Below are positions 12,201 to 25,302 of a stretch of DNA of 64,000 nucleotides, one piece after another. The translations under genes were made by a program, and so were the position numbers. Location of the stretch: contig JAETXT010000013.1 of the NCBI GenBank assembly GCA_019188255.1, positions 744,001-808,000 on the forward strand, given 5' to 3'. Numbering within the stretch: the first letter of the stretch is position 1; every line of letters begins with the position of its first letter. Origin of the DNA: Verticillium longisporum (Eukaryota; Ascomycota; Sordariomycetes; Glomerellales; Plectosphaerellaceae). The notes under the pieces were generated by a model. It had not been told where the DNA came from and made no database searches. It was given only the letters and a program-made list of their open reading frames with translations.

Positions 12201-13157
12201 TTGTTGGGGCCGGCAATAAAGGGGTAGAACTGCGCGGGGATATCGCGGAGCTTGGTCGTGGCACTGGCGCCGCGGTCACCAACGATCTTCAGAATCTCGT
12301 TACGAGCTGCAGCCGCGGAAACCGCATTGCCTTCCACGATGACGTCAATAACGGCATCGTCGTCATCATCATCTTGGGGCACGTTCTCATCCTGCTTGGG
12401 CATCTGGATGCGGGCACCCGACTTCTGCTGCAGGGCCTTGATGGTGGAACCCTGGCGACCGATGATGTGGGCACGCGCTGACTGGGGAATGGGAACCTTG
12501 ATCGTTTGCTGCGAACCATTACGCGTTAGCTACAGCATGGAAGAAACTCGTGAGTATAATTCATACCGTCGTGCCAATCTGCTGGACCAGATCCTTCAGG
12601 GCCTGCTGCGCAACGTCCTGCTGGCCTGTGGCCTCAAACTTGAGTCTTCCGTTGCTAGAGGTCGACATGGTGATGTTGGCACGGCTCTTGCGGTTGATGT
12701 CCTTGATAATATCAGGAATCGGGCGGCGCAATTGGCCACGCGGAAGAATGTACTGCGGCTCGAGGACGAGGTTCTCGACGTTACGGCCAGGGATGTTCAG
12801 CAGGGGAGCACCGCCCCTGGGGGTTCCGGTACCAGAGCCTGGGGTCGAGGTGCGCGAGATGCCGTTGGCGGGCGAGGCGCTCCTTCCGTTGGTGTTTTTC
12901 GCACCCCAAATAGGGGCAACATTGGCGCTTCCCTTGCCCTTTCCAGCTCCAAGCTCGGGGAAAAGGTCGTGGGACTGGGTGTCGAGGCGCTGGTTGGGAC
13001 GCTGGGTCTCCTTGGGCTTCTCGGCAGCCTTCAGGGGCAGATCCTCGTCAGGCACCTCTTCGATCTCCACGTGGTGGGGAACGTCGGCGTGCTGGTTCAT
13101 CAACTTCTGGGCGGCCGATAGCTCGCCCGTGTTGATGTCGCTGCTGGAAGAGGCCAT
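9239..13157 (-). CDS. scp160: Scp160/vigilin-type multi-KH RNA-binding protein
   Basis: Vigilin-family protein; yeast Scp160 associates with polysomes and the ER and binds many mRNAs. Three exons, 13157-12567, 12508-10255 and 10203-9239, give 1,269 residues, close to the family length. Introns 12509-12566 (gtatga..cag) and 10204-10254 (gtacgt..tag). The N-terminal 130 or so residues are acidic and low in complexity. After that the protein is an array of KH domains. Eight keep an intact GxxG loop: GRQG, GPRG, GKGG, GSQG, GQGG, GPGG, GRGG and GQGG. Four or more others are degenerate (for example GPNN, or FIKKEQ in place of GxxG), as is usual in vigilins. No signal peptide or membrane segment is seen. 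A second intron may sit in the 5' leader at 13185-13300. Confidence 0.95.
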
Positions 13158-13184
13158 GATGATAATACCGGTAGACTTGGGTCG

Positions 13185-13300
13185 CTAGAGAAGAGGGGGG
13201 GTGGTTATGGGATCTGGCCAGTACTCTCATTAGAATTGACGGCTGTAGAGGAGAGAAATGGCAGACTGGGAGGCGAGCAGCAGCACTAGATTTCACTTAC
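13185..13300 (-). other. Probable 5'-leader intron of scp160
   Basis: On the minus strand, gtaagtgaaa at 13300 and a pyrimidine-rich acceptor ctctag ending at 13185 bracket 116 bp just upstream of the scp160 ATG. It is inferred from splice-site shape only. Confidence 0.45.
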
Positions 13301-16300
13301 AAAGTTGCGGCAGTACTTTCGAATGTTATTCTCGATGTGGCGGTTGGCTCGTGAATGGGGGAAAGCTGGGGTAGGGAAGGTAGCTATTGACCTTTCCTAG
13401 AACATTGCGTAGTGGCAATTGTATGGAGTAGATTCGATAGACGAGCCAAAGAGAATGGCAAGCACCAAGCAGATGAGCAGACGTCGATCTGGATGGATTG
13501 ATGATGAGGAAACTGGTTGAGGAGGAGGGGGTAAGGGGGAGGTAGATCAAGATGAGGTGGAAGGTCGCCGAGGACTGGATGCTCCACGATGTTCACTTTG
13601 AATTTCTGCTGGGGGGGGCAGACCAGGATCCTACTTCCAGAAGGGTCGGGGAGGTCGAGCAATGGAATTGAGCCGAACCCCTTGGCACGTCAGCCACTGC
13701 CATTGGTAACGTTGTGGGTTCTCTTCACTGCCAGTTGGGATGGGAGACAGTCACGTGCAGCACGTGCTGTGGCGCTTCGGAAGGGGGTTGAAGCTTGGGA
13801 TTCACGGAAGTGGGTGATGAACCTCATGGCCTGACCCAAGCTTTCTGCACCAAAGTCTGTCTTCCATGTTCCAGCATGGAAAGAGATGTGGGATATGACC
13901 ATAAATATATGGCTAAATGTACGCAGCCGAGGTCCACATTGAAAGAACATGGATGTCCTGGATACAAGTGTACCCAGCTGAAGATGTCAACGTGAACCAG
14001 ACCTCCTAGACAAGGGAATGTCACTATATTCTGTTGGCAAATGTGCTTTTTCTCACTGCCGCCGAAAAGCCTTCTTTGTAACAGAAATTGCGTGTCGCGT
14101 CACTCTTCTTTGCAGTGTTGGAGTAGGGGCAGGTGGCCCTCAGGGTCGTGCACAGTCACACAGTCAGTCCATAGGCATCAAATGGTACCCCACCTCCTCC
14201 AATATGCTTCAAAATCCGAGAGAGGGCTCTCAATGTATGACACCTCAAGGGGACCCAAGAATTTTTGAAGTCTTGTTTTGAACTTGGGAAAAGTGTTTCA
14301 ATTGATTCACCAACTGATTCAAGAAACCCGCAATAGCTGGCCATCAGTCTCCGAGTCCATGTTGAAAATTGAGTACAATCCCTTGTTGGCTGACACCAGA
14401 TCTTGTTCGAGACTTCATCTCGCAATACATATCAAACATGCCCCCTTTTGGCGGGTGAGATTGCCGTCCGGCACCTACCCGTCCCCCGCCTCGGATGGAT
14501 TCTGAGCCTATGGAGCCAATGATCCAAGAAACGGGCCGGAACGAGCGTTGCACTACCTGTCACACAGCTCGGTACTACTGACACCCGAATTCAGGACGGT
14601 ATTGCCGTTATTTCAGTCACTTGCGAAAAGGTATGTAAGGACTTTGTCTCTTGTGGAGCCACCACGAGGTGTTGCCTCCGAAGCTGCAACGGCGATTGAC
14701 CACATGATTTGTGTTGGGTCTAGGTGGTGCCCTAGAGCAGTACCAGTCTAAACATACGTATTGGGCCAGGTTTCGCTGCATCCTGCAGGAACGCTTTCGA
14801 TCGTGACAGTCTGCGTGACAGTCCAAATGCACCTAGACGACATCGACCAAGCCTAGACACGCGATGCCATGACATGACATCTAGCACAACGTTGTCTCAG
14901 GATCCAATGCGTGACGTTGAGAAAAGAACCGCCTTAATCTATCATGAGATGTGCGGCTTGTTGGGCTAGAACAGCAAGACGATAGACCTTCGAGGGGCAT
15001 GAAGGCAAGCACGCCCATTAGCACAAGAAAAAGAGGGATACCACGGCGTTGCCAGTGCGGGATGGGACTGGGGATATCGGATGGTTCGGTGCGCCGCGCT
15101 TCCTCAAACCAACAAGGTGACGTACGTGTGCTGCGCAGTCCTCTCTGCCCTGTCGAGACATGCAAAGCCGGCAGCATCCGATGTTTGATTGGAACAGGCC
15201 AATACACTCACTCGTCGCGGGCATGGTGCAACACGAGATAATACGGGCCATAATACGGGCCAGGCGTCTGTAGACTGAGGGTGGCAATTCGATGCGACTT
15301 AAAGGGAAGGGGGGAAGCAGGGCAGAATCTCGTAAAGTAAGAGCTTCGCCTCCGAGGCGATGAGCTGTCGGAGCTTACCCGCACCACACATGATTCCAAA
15401 GTGCAGGGCATAGCGTGGAGATCCGGGCTTCGGCGCATGCCAGGGCGTGATACCGATGCGTCATGTTCTTTTCTGGGCCCTGAATCTTCCAAAATATGTC
15501 CATCTCCCGGGCCATCAGTGAATTGACATGTTATCGTCGAGCGATCGAGAATGGGAGGTGGGGGCGCAATGATGCCATGGCAGGTCGCACACTGGATTTC
15601 TTGGTAGGACCCTCGTCAGTCAAGTTTGGGACCCTGCTGGGCGCACATGGGTGGGCATTTTTCTGGTCACAGTGCAGGGCGACCAGGCGGCCAAGCGGCA
15701 CGACTGATGTAACTTGTCATCTACAAGTGCGCATATATGCCGGTGCACGAATAATGAGCTATTCTTCCATACATTGCAAAAATGACGATCTTCGAAGAGT
15801 TCCACATGTCACCCCTCATCCATATTGACGTATATGTCATACTCAAGGTAATACTCCTTGCCCATGGGGGCGGCTGTTAACCTCCGTTGACCTTTCGACT
15901 TGCGCTTCCAGGTGTTAAATTGACGACTTGATCGACTTTATCAGTTGAACTGAGAACCATGTCTGCTTGGTACCTAGGCTACAGACAGGGTGTATGAATT
16001 GTGCGCACTTTAGAGTGGGATCAAGGCAGACACAGTTTGTAAGCAGTGTGGGGTGCTCTGCCAGGCACAAAGGCGCATTGGCATTGGCCTGTGCTTGTGA
16101 AAGCTCCTTCCGTGATCTCTGGATCAGATGCATCGTTCGGCAGCTGCAACCGCGAATGACGAAAGAAGCCATGTTTTCTGTCGCCCGTCAAGTCCCTGTT
16201 GCATGCCCTATTAGCTCTCATGGCTTCAGAAATGTCCTTGACCGAGTCCCGGTAGATGCATGTAAGCAGCTACATTGTTTTTCTGAGCTTCTAGCATGTA

Positions 16301-16472
16301 GTTCTTGGGACAGACGCGCCACGTTGGTCGGCGGTCCAGAAGACCAAAGCTCCCATTCTAATCTCCATTTCCCATCGCATGAACCACGCTACCGTCAACG
16401 CCTGCACCACCATGCGCAATCCTTCCAATCGACCGAGAAAAAGTGGTACCTCGGAAGCAAGCTAAGTGAAGT

Positions 16473-17012
16473 GCCTACCTTGCCTACCTACCTTACCTTA
16501 AGGTACATAAGGTAGGTACCTACCCAAGGTACCAGGTAAGCATGGAGGTCCAGACTGACTGACTGCACAATTCCACTATGACCTGCACGAAACGGGAGAT
16601 CACAATCAAGACTTGGTAGGTACACCATCAGCCATTGAAGCAAATCTCTGTGAAGGGAATCTCGTCACAAATACTGCGCTATGTCATGGCTTCGAATCAA
16701 CAGCCACCCAATTCACTGGGCTTCGATGTAGGTAGCTGGACAGGGTACCTAATCACTATTAGGCGCCTGACCTAAAAATGAAGGCTGTTGTAAGTAGTGT
16801 AGAGGCTAGAATGTAGGAAGAGTGAATCCCAAAGATTGTATGCCAGATCGATGCGTTCGACTCGATACCTGCCGTGTGTCCAGCCTGTTCGGTTGCACAA
16901 AAGGAAATCTCTGAAATTCCATCATCTTAGCCTTCACTGGCCTACATCGAGTGTGTGTGTGTGTGAGAGAGAGAGAGAGTTTCTTCAACTACCTAGGTAG
17001 GTAGGCAGGTAC
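16473..17012. promoter_or_regulatory. Cluster of TACCTTAGGTA / TAGGTACCTA palindromes
   Basis: Dense tracts of overlapping ACCTACC, TAGGTACC and CCTAGGTA words occur at 16473-16540, 16729-16750 and 16989-17012. The same words recur in other intergenic regions of the window (8091, 25998, 26739, 34790, 44183, 58874) and I did not see them inside coding exons. The function is unknown; a protein-binding site or a mobile-element footprint are both possible. Confidence 0.5.
16951..16979. repeat. (GT)7(GA)n compound microsatellite
   Basis: Seven GT units are followed directly by about seven GA units, 1.27 kb upstream of the ste20 start. Confidence 0.9.
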
Positions 17013-18248
17013 CTGCTCCTGGGCCCCCCTCCAAGGAAGCCCACCCAAAGCTATTGTGATCTAACAGGTTCAGCACCAGGCTCTAGCGCCCACACTTGAT
17101 AGCACCACGCCCATTCCCCGCCTACCGACTGGGGCACTGACGAAACAGCACACGGTGCGGAGAGCCGCCGGATTGACCCCAAGGTCCCTTACCCCCTCCA
17201 CCTCCCCTCCATCCCCCCTTCCCTATAGGCTCTAGCTCGCCATCAACCAATCCCATTCCCACCAGTGAGTGAATAGGCCAGAAAATCACCAAGGACTGAC
17301 TGTCTTCCGGGCAAGGAAGGAACGGAGACACAAAGATTCATCGGTTCGATCAAGGTACTTTCTTCTTCTCTCCTTTTCCCTCTCACTCGCTCTCTCTCCA
17401 TCTCCATCTCCATCTCCCAGGATATCTTGATGGCGTTCCTTGCTACCCAGTCGTCTCCCAAACAAACCCTGGCCCAGCGACACCCCTACCCATTCTTTCT
17501 TTTCGTCTCACACCAGAAAAGCGAAGTGAAGCAACCAGGACAGGCCCTTGACACTTGCAATCACTACTTGCACAGACTTGCAGCAAAGCCGAAATAGTCC
17601 CAGGACCGTTTGAGCAAAACATTAACACAGCAGCCCCCCTCGGTCCCACCCGCCTAAACCCTAGCACCAAAATACCAACACCCTACCACCCCCCCCTCTA
17701 TCTTCTCGCCCCAGCACCTTCCGCGGCTTCTGCCCGCCCCTCGCGCCGTCATCCCACTACCCTGGATTGCAACTCGGCGAGACAAGCCCACAACAACCTG
17801 ACACGGCCGACCGATTGACGAGACTTGCGACCCCAGCGACAAGCGACCGTCGACCGTCGACCGGCGCCGACTCCTAAGCGGCCCCCTCCCAGCGACCCAG
17901 GAACCAGAGGACCCATTGCTGCCAGCACATCGCCCCCCCGAGCCATCTGATTGCTTGTTTCTGGGCGCCTCTCCATACAGTATTGAGCTACCGACTACAC
18001 CTACACCCACATTGAAACCAAAACCGAAAGACAGAGCCTGTCATTGTTGCTGCACTGGTGGCTGCGTTTGCTTGTGCTTGTGCCTCTGCACCTGCTGCAC
18101 TGCTCGCTCCCCTACCAATCTTCTCCCGTCTCCCCGCTTTTCTCTCTCTCTCGTTCACGCCCCCCCTTACACACCACTAGAAGTAGTCTGCGCTTTCTTT
18201 TCTTTGTTTCTGCGCGCGACTTGTCGGCTGTTTCCTCCCCCATCCACC

Positions 18249-21051
18249 ATGGACGGCCAAAGTCAACTCTCCAACGCCAACTCTCCGCGTCCCAGACTTG
18301 TCAAAAACCACCCTCCGGGCACCAATATACCCGATCGTCGGGTGGCCTAGTTGGTAGCATGGACGCCCTGTCTCTCCAGAGCCAACGTAGCTCCACGAGT
18401 CTGAAGCGAGCTCCCAGCGCTCCACCCCCAAGGTCGACCCCTCCGAACGCGTCCAACAGCTCCTCCCCTCGTCACCTGCCCTCCGCCCAGTTCTCGAACC
18501 CGTCACCCATACTACCTCAGGGTCAATTTACACCGAGTTCCTATTACAACCCTGCCGCCGCTCGTCATATCGATCGCTCGTCTGATCCAAACGATCGCAT
18601 CCCCCGGGAATCTGACGAGTTCATCGGCGCCCCGTTTGACGGCGCTGCTATCCTAAACCGCATCGAACAGACCAAGTCCCCGGGCGGACAGCACGCCCAC
18701 GCCTTCCACCGGCCTCACGTCCCCCGCCTCTTATCAAGTCTAAGACAGACATCCGCGGCATGAGCCCGGCCCTCCGACAATCAGCAAGCTTCACCTCGGC
18801 CGATCCCATCATGTCCGAGAAACTGCAGGCAAGTCGGGCGATGGACCAACAAGTCGTCACCCCCAAAAGATTCTCAGACGAAGCAAAGGAGCCCAGGGTG
18901 GGCGTCCTTCGCAAAAAGTCGGGCTTCTCTGGTTTCGTCAACAGTCTCGTTGGGTCTCAGAAGAAACCCATCATCTCCGCTCCCGAAAATCCCGTCCATG
19001 TCACGCATGTGGGCTATGATAGCACAACCGGGCAGTTCACCGTACGTTACCACCTCTATCTTGTACCCGCTCAGCTGGCGATGTTAACAGCATGCAGGGT
19101 CTCCCGAAAGAATGGCAGCGACTCATCAACGAGAGTGGCATCCCCGAAAAGGAGAGGCGAGAGAACCCCCAAACTATGGTGGATATCCTCAACTTCTACA
19201 AGGAGACGACAGAACGACCGCCTGAAGACCAGGTCCTGGACAAATTCCACGATGCGCGTGCCCCCGCATATGGCCAATACGCCGCCAGTCCCGGCCCGGG
19301 AAGTGCATTGTCGCCAGGCGCGTATCCGACAGCGAATTATATGGGTATGTCACCGCCGAATTCTCCTCTTCCAAGTCCTAGATTTCCAACTGTCAACCAT
19401 GAAGGATCCTTCGAAAACCCCAGGCAGCCGCCTCCCGTACCCGGTCGCGGGCTCGGTCCGGGCAAGGACGTCAACATGATGCCTAGCCGGCCTGCACCAA
19501 GGCCACCGGTGAGCTTAACGTCGCGCGTTGCAACCCAAGCACCGCAGACAGCCAAGGACTCAGGCATCGGCATGGCCCAGGCGGCAGAGGACCTACCGGC
19601 CGCCGCCTACGTTCCTCCCAAAGAACACACCTCGATGCTACCCGAGGAGCACCGATCGAGATCACGATCAAACTCCAAGATCAATGGGACTTCGCCGCTC
19701 ATGCCCTCCACGCCGCAGCCACAGGGGCTTGCATCTCCGCCACCATCAGCGCAAGCCATGGCGTACCAGCAGCAGCTACTGCAACAACAGCAGGAGCAGG
19801 CCTTGGCTCAGGCGCAAGCTGCCATGTCTGGCCAGGTTGGGCGTGCCCCTAGCAAACGACAACCTCCGAGTCTCCAGCAGCCCATCCAGAGCCCTCAAGC
19901 CGCTCAACAGCAATATCCTCAAGCCGCTGGCGCACCTGGTCCTCAGGGTCAACAGCGATCGAATGTCGGCATTCCTGGCCAGCCAGGCTCAAGACCGCGC
20001 CACCGAGCCCGACCCAGCAACGGTATTGATATTGTGGCCGCCCTGAAGCGCATCTGTACCGATGGGGACCCGCGCGAGGTGTACCGCAGCCTTAACAAGA
20101 TTGGCCAGGGCGCTTCTGGTGGTGTCTTTACCGGACACGAGCGCGGTACGAACCGCCTTGTCGCCATCAAGCAGATGAACTTGGAACAACAGCCCAAGAA
20201 GGACCTAATCATTAACGAGATTTTGGTTATGAAGGAAAGCTCGCATCCCAACATCGTTAACTTCATCGACAGCTATCTTGCCGGCGGCGAACTTTGGGTC
20301 GTCATGGAATATATGGAGGGAGGAAGTTTGACCGATGTTGTTACGTTCAACATGATGACGGAGGGACAGATCGCCTCGGTGTGCAGGGAGACATTGAAGG
20401 GTCTTCAACACCTGCACTCAAAGGGCGTTATCCACCGCGACATCAAGTCGGACAACATCCTCCTCTCCCTCGAGGGCAACATCAAGCTGAGTAAGTTTTG
20501 AATTTCGTCGCCAGGATCCTTCATGTACTCATTCTCTACAGCTGATTTCGGTTTCTGCGCCACTATCAATGAGGCTCAGAACAAGCGGACAACCATGGTC
20601 GGCACTCCTTACTGGATGGCTCCCGAGGTCGTTACCAGGAAAGAGTACGGACGCAAGGTCGACATTTGGTCGCTCGGCATCATGGCCATTGAAATGATTG
20701 AAGGCGAGCCTCCGTACCTAACAGAGTCACCCCTGCGTGCACTCTGGCTGATCGCCACTAATGGCACGCCCGCCATCAAGGACGAGAGGGATCTCTCACC
20801 TCTTTTCCGGGACTTTCTCTACTTCGCTCTCAAAGTTGACCCGGAAAAGAGAGCCAGTGCCCACGATCTCCTGAGGGTAGGTTTTTCCACATAACTTCCC
20901 TGCTGCGTCCCCGTAGATTTTTCATGGCATCGTGGCTAACAGCTTCCAGCATGACTTTATGAAGCAGTGCGTTGACCTCGCACAGCTTTCTCCTCTTGTG
21001 CGTGCCGCACGTGAAGCACGACAGCAGGAGAAAGCAAGGAAAGCCAACTAG
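18249..21051 (+). CDS. ste20: Ste20-type p21-activated kinase (PAK), with two apparent frame breaks in exon 1
   Basis: Cdc42/Rac-activated serine/threonine kinase acting upstream of MAPK cascades and polarity. Exons 18249-19041, 19098-20490, 20542-20876 and 20950-21051; introns have gtacgt, gtaagt and gtaggt donors. About 874 residues if the breaks are repaired. Seen: CRIB ([15 protein letters not shown]) split by intron 1; a Pro/Gln-rich linker; and a kinase domain with [31 protein letters not shown] and GTPYWMAPE. The C-terminal tail [20 protein letters not shown] resembles the Ste20 Gbeta-binding motif. There is no PH domain, so this is Ste20 rather than Cla4. The frame changes near 18341-18350 (premature TAG at 18348) and near the C5 run at 18721-18725. 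No splice sites explain either; one missing base at each restores a continuous PAK N-terminus. Confidence 0.92.
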
Positions 21052-23996
21052 AAGCAGCCTTTTGTGCCACAAACCCCAGCTCCCCTACGACGGGTCCCAC
21101 GGAACGCGGTTTGGAATACTTCCAGATTGTCACACGCTACTTTCTGGAAAAGCTCTCGACCCTCCGAGATTGCAAGGGAGTTCCGCCAGCATGGCACACC
21201 ACCTTGCACCCATTTCTCGTTTACCCAAAGTATACTGAAAGTATACGGCATGCTTGTCAACAATGCTTAACTCGACGTTTGCGATTTTTCGACGCCCTGC
21301 CACATCTCCGACATGATGGCTCTGCATAGCGAGTGCGTTGGGCCGATGCTGGTCCACTATTCCTGTCAGGCAGCTTTCAGCAAGTCTGCATGGCTGTTCT
21401 TTCTACCTCTTTTGACTTTCGACGCGTTTGATGAGTACGCACCACAGCGATTTGTGACAGGCGCATAGCTCGCCTCGTTTTCTCTATTTTTCACCGAAAG
21501 CACAGCATGCAGGCGACAGGGCATCACCCCAATCTGACTTGGCGGCTCGTCTGACTTTCTGGATGTGTATGTGGCAGTCATCCAACCGTTTTAGATGGGA
21601 CGATGTTGGAGGCCACGACTCTAGGGGTTTTCCCTATTGGCATGAGAGGTCGCCGAAGAGACGGCGAGGAACAACCTGCGACGACGAAAAGAGACGACAT
21701 TCATCAATATTATTTATGACTTTTGGCTGTGGGTGGACGAGACACGCCGAGGTCCACGAGCCACCCCCCTCCCCCCTCTTCTGCTCGTGAGAGCGCGCCA
21801 TGTCCCGCTGCTTAGCTCTATTTTTTTTTTCGAGAAGGAGCTTGTCCCTGCTGATACCACCGATAACCCATGTGTTTGATCTCCACTTTGTACGGAAATG
21901 AAGCAAAATTGGCTTTGAATCATACGCCACGTTTGGTGGGGCCGGGGAACTATCTTGACTTCGCCTCTTGGAGTGTTGGGTCTACGGATGGATAAATGGG
22001 CTCCCATTTCGATAGCTACCTCTCCCGTAGAAGGAAATGAGATGCTTTACTGCTGACTTCAGGCAGCGACGAAGTTTCCCGAAATCTACTGTGATTGCCG
22101 GGGCCTGTGTACCTGACTTGATGCGCTCGCATGTTAATCGTAATCAAGATCGGTAGGGCCTTTCTTCTGGGTGACTGAGCCTCATCGCTTGGTAAACTTA
22201 GCGAAACGCGCGAGCATGTTCTGTAGCACGATCACGGAGCTGTGAGGCTGTCGCTGTGGATAGACAGTGACCCTCGTTAGATGGAGTATGGTGCAAACCT
22301 GGAAGCCGAGGCACGGCACCTGGCTCTAGCACACCAGGCCTCCTGAAAACTCAAGGTCGGGCAACGCATGAGGTTTGAGGAACGACTTCTAACTGCCTCT
22401 GCATTCTTTGAAGTTCCCTGCGCTTGACTAGGGCCACCAGTATCGGAACTGGAGCCTTGTGGAAAGCCGGGTTGTGTACGCATCGGCCAGGCGAAGCTTA
22501 CACGTCACAGCTTACAGCTAGAGTTCTCAGCATGTGCTTCTTCAATCTTGTTCTTCCCGAATAAATAGCCCTGTGCCACTGCTATGGAGGGAGTGATGGT
22601 TCAAGGATATTTACTAGAAGATAGCAGGGCGCACGTGAGGTTTGACAACGATACCAGAAGTTTGGCGTGAATTGTCCTCACATGATAGAGGGTAGGAGAG
22701 CTCGAAACTTTGTTCTTTGGATCCATCTTTGTTCAGAAGCATCAAATTTCTGACCTCGGCTCCTTGCAGAAACAGACACCTGCATCCAGTGTGCTGACGC
22801 CATCCTTGTATGCGCTACAACGAATCCAGCTGTGGCCTCTAAGGCCATGCTAGCTGTCTTCGTCCCCGGAGAGAATTGTTACAATGCTATTTGAGGCCGG
22901 GACATGGATCCATTCCGTGTTGATTTGAAGAGGAATAGCAAGAACTCCCCCACGGCTTCTGGCATCTGGTGACCCTTGCTCAGTGTTTGGCTGGCGAAAT
23001 GCGTCAATGGAAGAACCCTAACACATTGAACTACGACTGATGCCGCTGGAGAGACGCAGTTTCATGCCCAGCGCGGGGATTGTGCTTCCAGGTCGTAAGT
23101 AAACCTGTACATGGAAGGGTATGTCGACGCATCATGCCGTCCATGTGTGCTGTGTATTGCCCTTGGAATCGAGAGTCCATTTCTGTACCTTCGCCCCTGG
23201 ACACTCAAGACTTGTCAGTGAATGGCTTGGAAGCTTGAGTGAGACTGATGCCGATAATCCCATATACACGAGCAGTGCATCTGGGTTGTGAGTTGCTGCT
23301 CTCAAGCCTTGATATCATCAACTTTGTCTCTTTCGAGCTCGCCTTTGAGCATGTCATCCGCCCTGGAGACTCTCAGCCTGCGGCAACAAGTTAGTCTCCC
23401 AATAAGCTGGCCCCGGCTTAGAGTGGCGTGCAGTCGACCCTCAAGTCTCCCAAGGACTGCCATGGCCTCCGACCACCAACGTACATACAGACCAGGAGAT
23501 AAATCAGAGGTACAGCGAGCCAACCTTGCTAGAGCGTCGTGTTGAGGTATCTTCGATATGATCGCGACTTGGACATAGCAGAGAGGTCGTGAGCTCTTCG
23601 TAAGACACAAAATCATAGAATGTCGGCACCGCAATCGAGGTTTTGACCATGTTGTTTGTAGTCAGGACACTATAACAAGCTGACGGAGCGAGCTTGATCA
23701 GTTTAGTGGACGCTCGCTTCACGTTCATCTTCCGCTGTGATTAGACAAAAAACACGACAAACGAGACCGAACAACGCAGTATGGTATGACAGACCACAAA
23801 AGGATCTGGTAGTGAGTATTAAGAACGCTAATGCGACCCAATCGGCTTCTTTTTTATGTCAACGAGTCAAGAAAAACCACTGTGATTCCGAGCTTGTTCC
23901 CAAAGCTCCAACCTGTAACGCCTGAACCGATTCTAGGGTATATCCGAAACCAAGCTTTCTATCCGCCAGAATTTCTTTATCCAGAGGAGAGCGACC
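21052..23996. other. Convergent 3' region of ste20 and the SDR gene
   Basis: About 2.9 kb with only short frames of no recognisable family. The ste20 3' untranslated region must lie at its left end. I see no tRNA B-box, repeat or transposon in it. Confidence 0.5.
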
Positions 23997-25302
23997 TTAG
24001 TAGCAGGAGTAGCCACCGTCAATGAGGACGTTGGAGCCGGTCATGAAGCCGGAAGCGTCGGAGGCGAGGAAGACGCAGAGGCCGTTGAGGTCGTCGACGG
24101 CGCCGAGGCGGTCCTGGGGGTGAGGGAGCGCCAGATCTTCTTCTGGCCCTCGAGGGTGGGGACACGGTTGAGGGCCGTGTCCATGTAGCCGGGGAGATAC
24201 AGTTGACGCGGATGTTGTGCTTGGCCCACTCAGCGGCGATGGACTTGCCGAACTGGACAACGCCGGCCTTGGAGGCGTTGTAGCAGGACTGCTCCTGGGG
24301 GTAGTTGACAATGGTGCCGGACATGGAGGCGACGAGGACGATGGAGCCCGGCTTGCCGTGGGCGATCATCTTCTTGCCGACGGCCTGCGACATGAGGAAG
24401 GTACCAGTGAGGTTGATGTCAATCAGGCGCCTGAACATGGAGCTGTCGTACTCCTCAGCCTTGATGTTGGAGCTGCGATCTTCATGTTAGCAAGCGGGTC
24501 CAGGCTCCAGGATTTGTGGAGTGCTAAGAGCACAGGGGCGGGCGATGACGTACTCAGCAATGCCAGCAGAGTTGACCAGGACATCAGGGCATCCGTAAAG
24601 CTCAACGACACGGTCAACAGCGGCGTTAATAGCGTCGCCATCACGAACGTCAACCTTGAGGAAGGTGACGGGAATCTTTGTCTTCTGGTAGAGCTCGTTG
24701 GCAGACTCCTTGCCGAGCTCCTCGTTGGCGTCAAAGAGGACGAGAGCCTTGGCACCGGCCTCAGCGCAAGCACGGGCCATGTGGTTACCGAGACCACGGG
24801 CACCACTGCAACGAAGTTAGCAAACGAACAAGGGAAGGAATGCAAGCGAAAGCAGCGTGCATATGCGGTCCGCAATGGATCAAAGACATAGACATGCCAA
24901 TCCCAGGGGCGGGCCACATAGCTTGCTGCTGCCAGGCAGGCACCGTTTTTCTTTTCGTGAATGGAGCGGAACGTACCCAGTAATAATGATGACCTTGCCG
25001 TAAACAGTCATCTTCTGCATCATGGGCGTCATCTTCTCGTAGGCCTCGGCGGTGAGAGGAACGACCTCAGTGGGCTCAGCGGGCTCCTCCTTGACGGCCT
25101 GCTGGCCAGGGTTGACGGGGATCGAGGACTTGCCATCCTTGGTGGCGGGCCAGCTGACGATGGGAACCTCCTTCTCGTGGACGGCGTTGGCCCTGAAGGC
25201 GGAGACAGAGAAGGGACGGGCGACGCGAGCTGCGGGCGCAGCAGCAGTGCGGGCGGTGAAGGCGCGTGCAAGAGCACGGGTAGCGGAGCGGTGGGCAGCC
25301 AT
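23997..25302 (-). CDS. SDR-family NAD(P)H dehydrogenase, arabinitol/sorbose-dehydrogenase-like, mitochondrial-type leader
   Basis: Classical short-chain dehydrogenase of about 351 residues. Exons 25302-24977, 24805-24554 and 24472-23997; introns 24806-24976 and 24473-24553, both with gtacgt donors. The first 50 or so residues are rich in Arg, Ala and Ser without acidic residues, as in a mitochondrial presequence. The Rossmann motif TGGARGLGNH starts near residue 108, and NSAGIAD and the active-site SCYNASK (Tyr about 257, Lys about 261) follow. The C-terminus is FMTGSNVLIDGGYSCY. Overall it resembles polyol/ketose SDRs such as D-arabinitol dehydrogenase; the substrate is an inference. Two single-base losses break the last exon, at the G runs 24191-24194 and 24116-24120. 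Adding one base at each restores ISPGYMDT and SLTPQDRLGA. Confidence 0.88.

Larger units (their letters stand above)
13301..18248. other. Long non-coding stretch between scp160 and ste20
   Basis: Nearly 5 kb between divergent genes. Reading frames here are short, lack recognisable domains and have no plausible splice partners. It holds a cluster of TACCTAGGTA-type palindromes (16473-17012), a GT/GA microsatellite (16951-16979) and a pyrimidine-rich stretch from about 17340 to 18248 that looks like the core promoter and 5' leader of ste20. A non-coding RNA cannot be excluded. Confidence 0.5.

Noticed and set aside
18044..18763. A separate gene starting in the leader of ste20
   Set aside because: Its 3' half is the ste20 N-terminus ([20 protein letters not shown]) reached by a frame shift; the 5' half is pyrimidine-rich leader.
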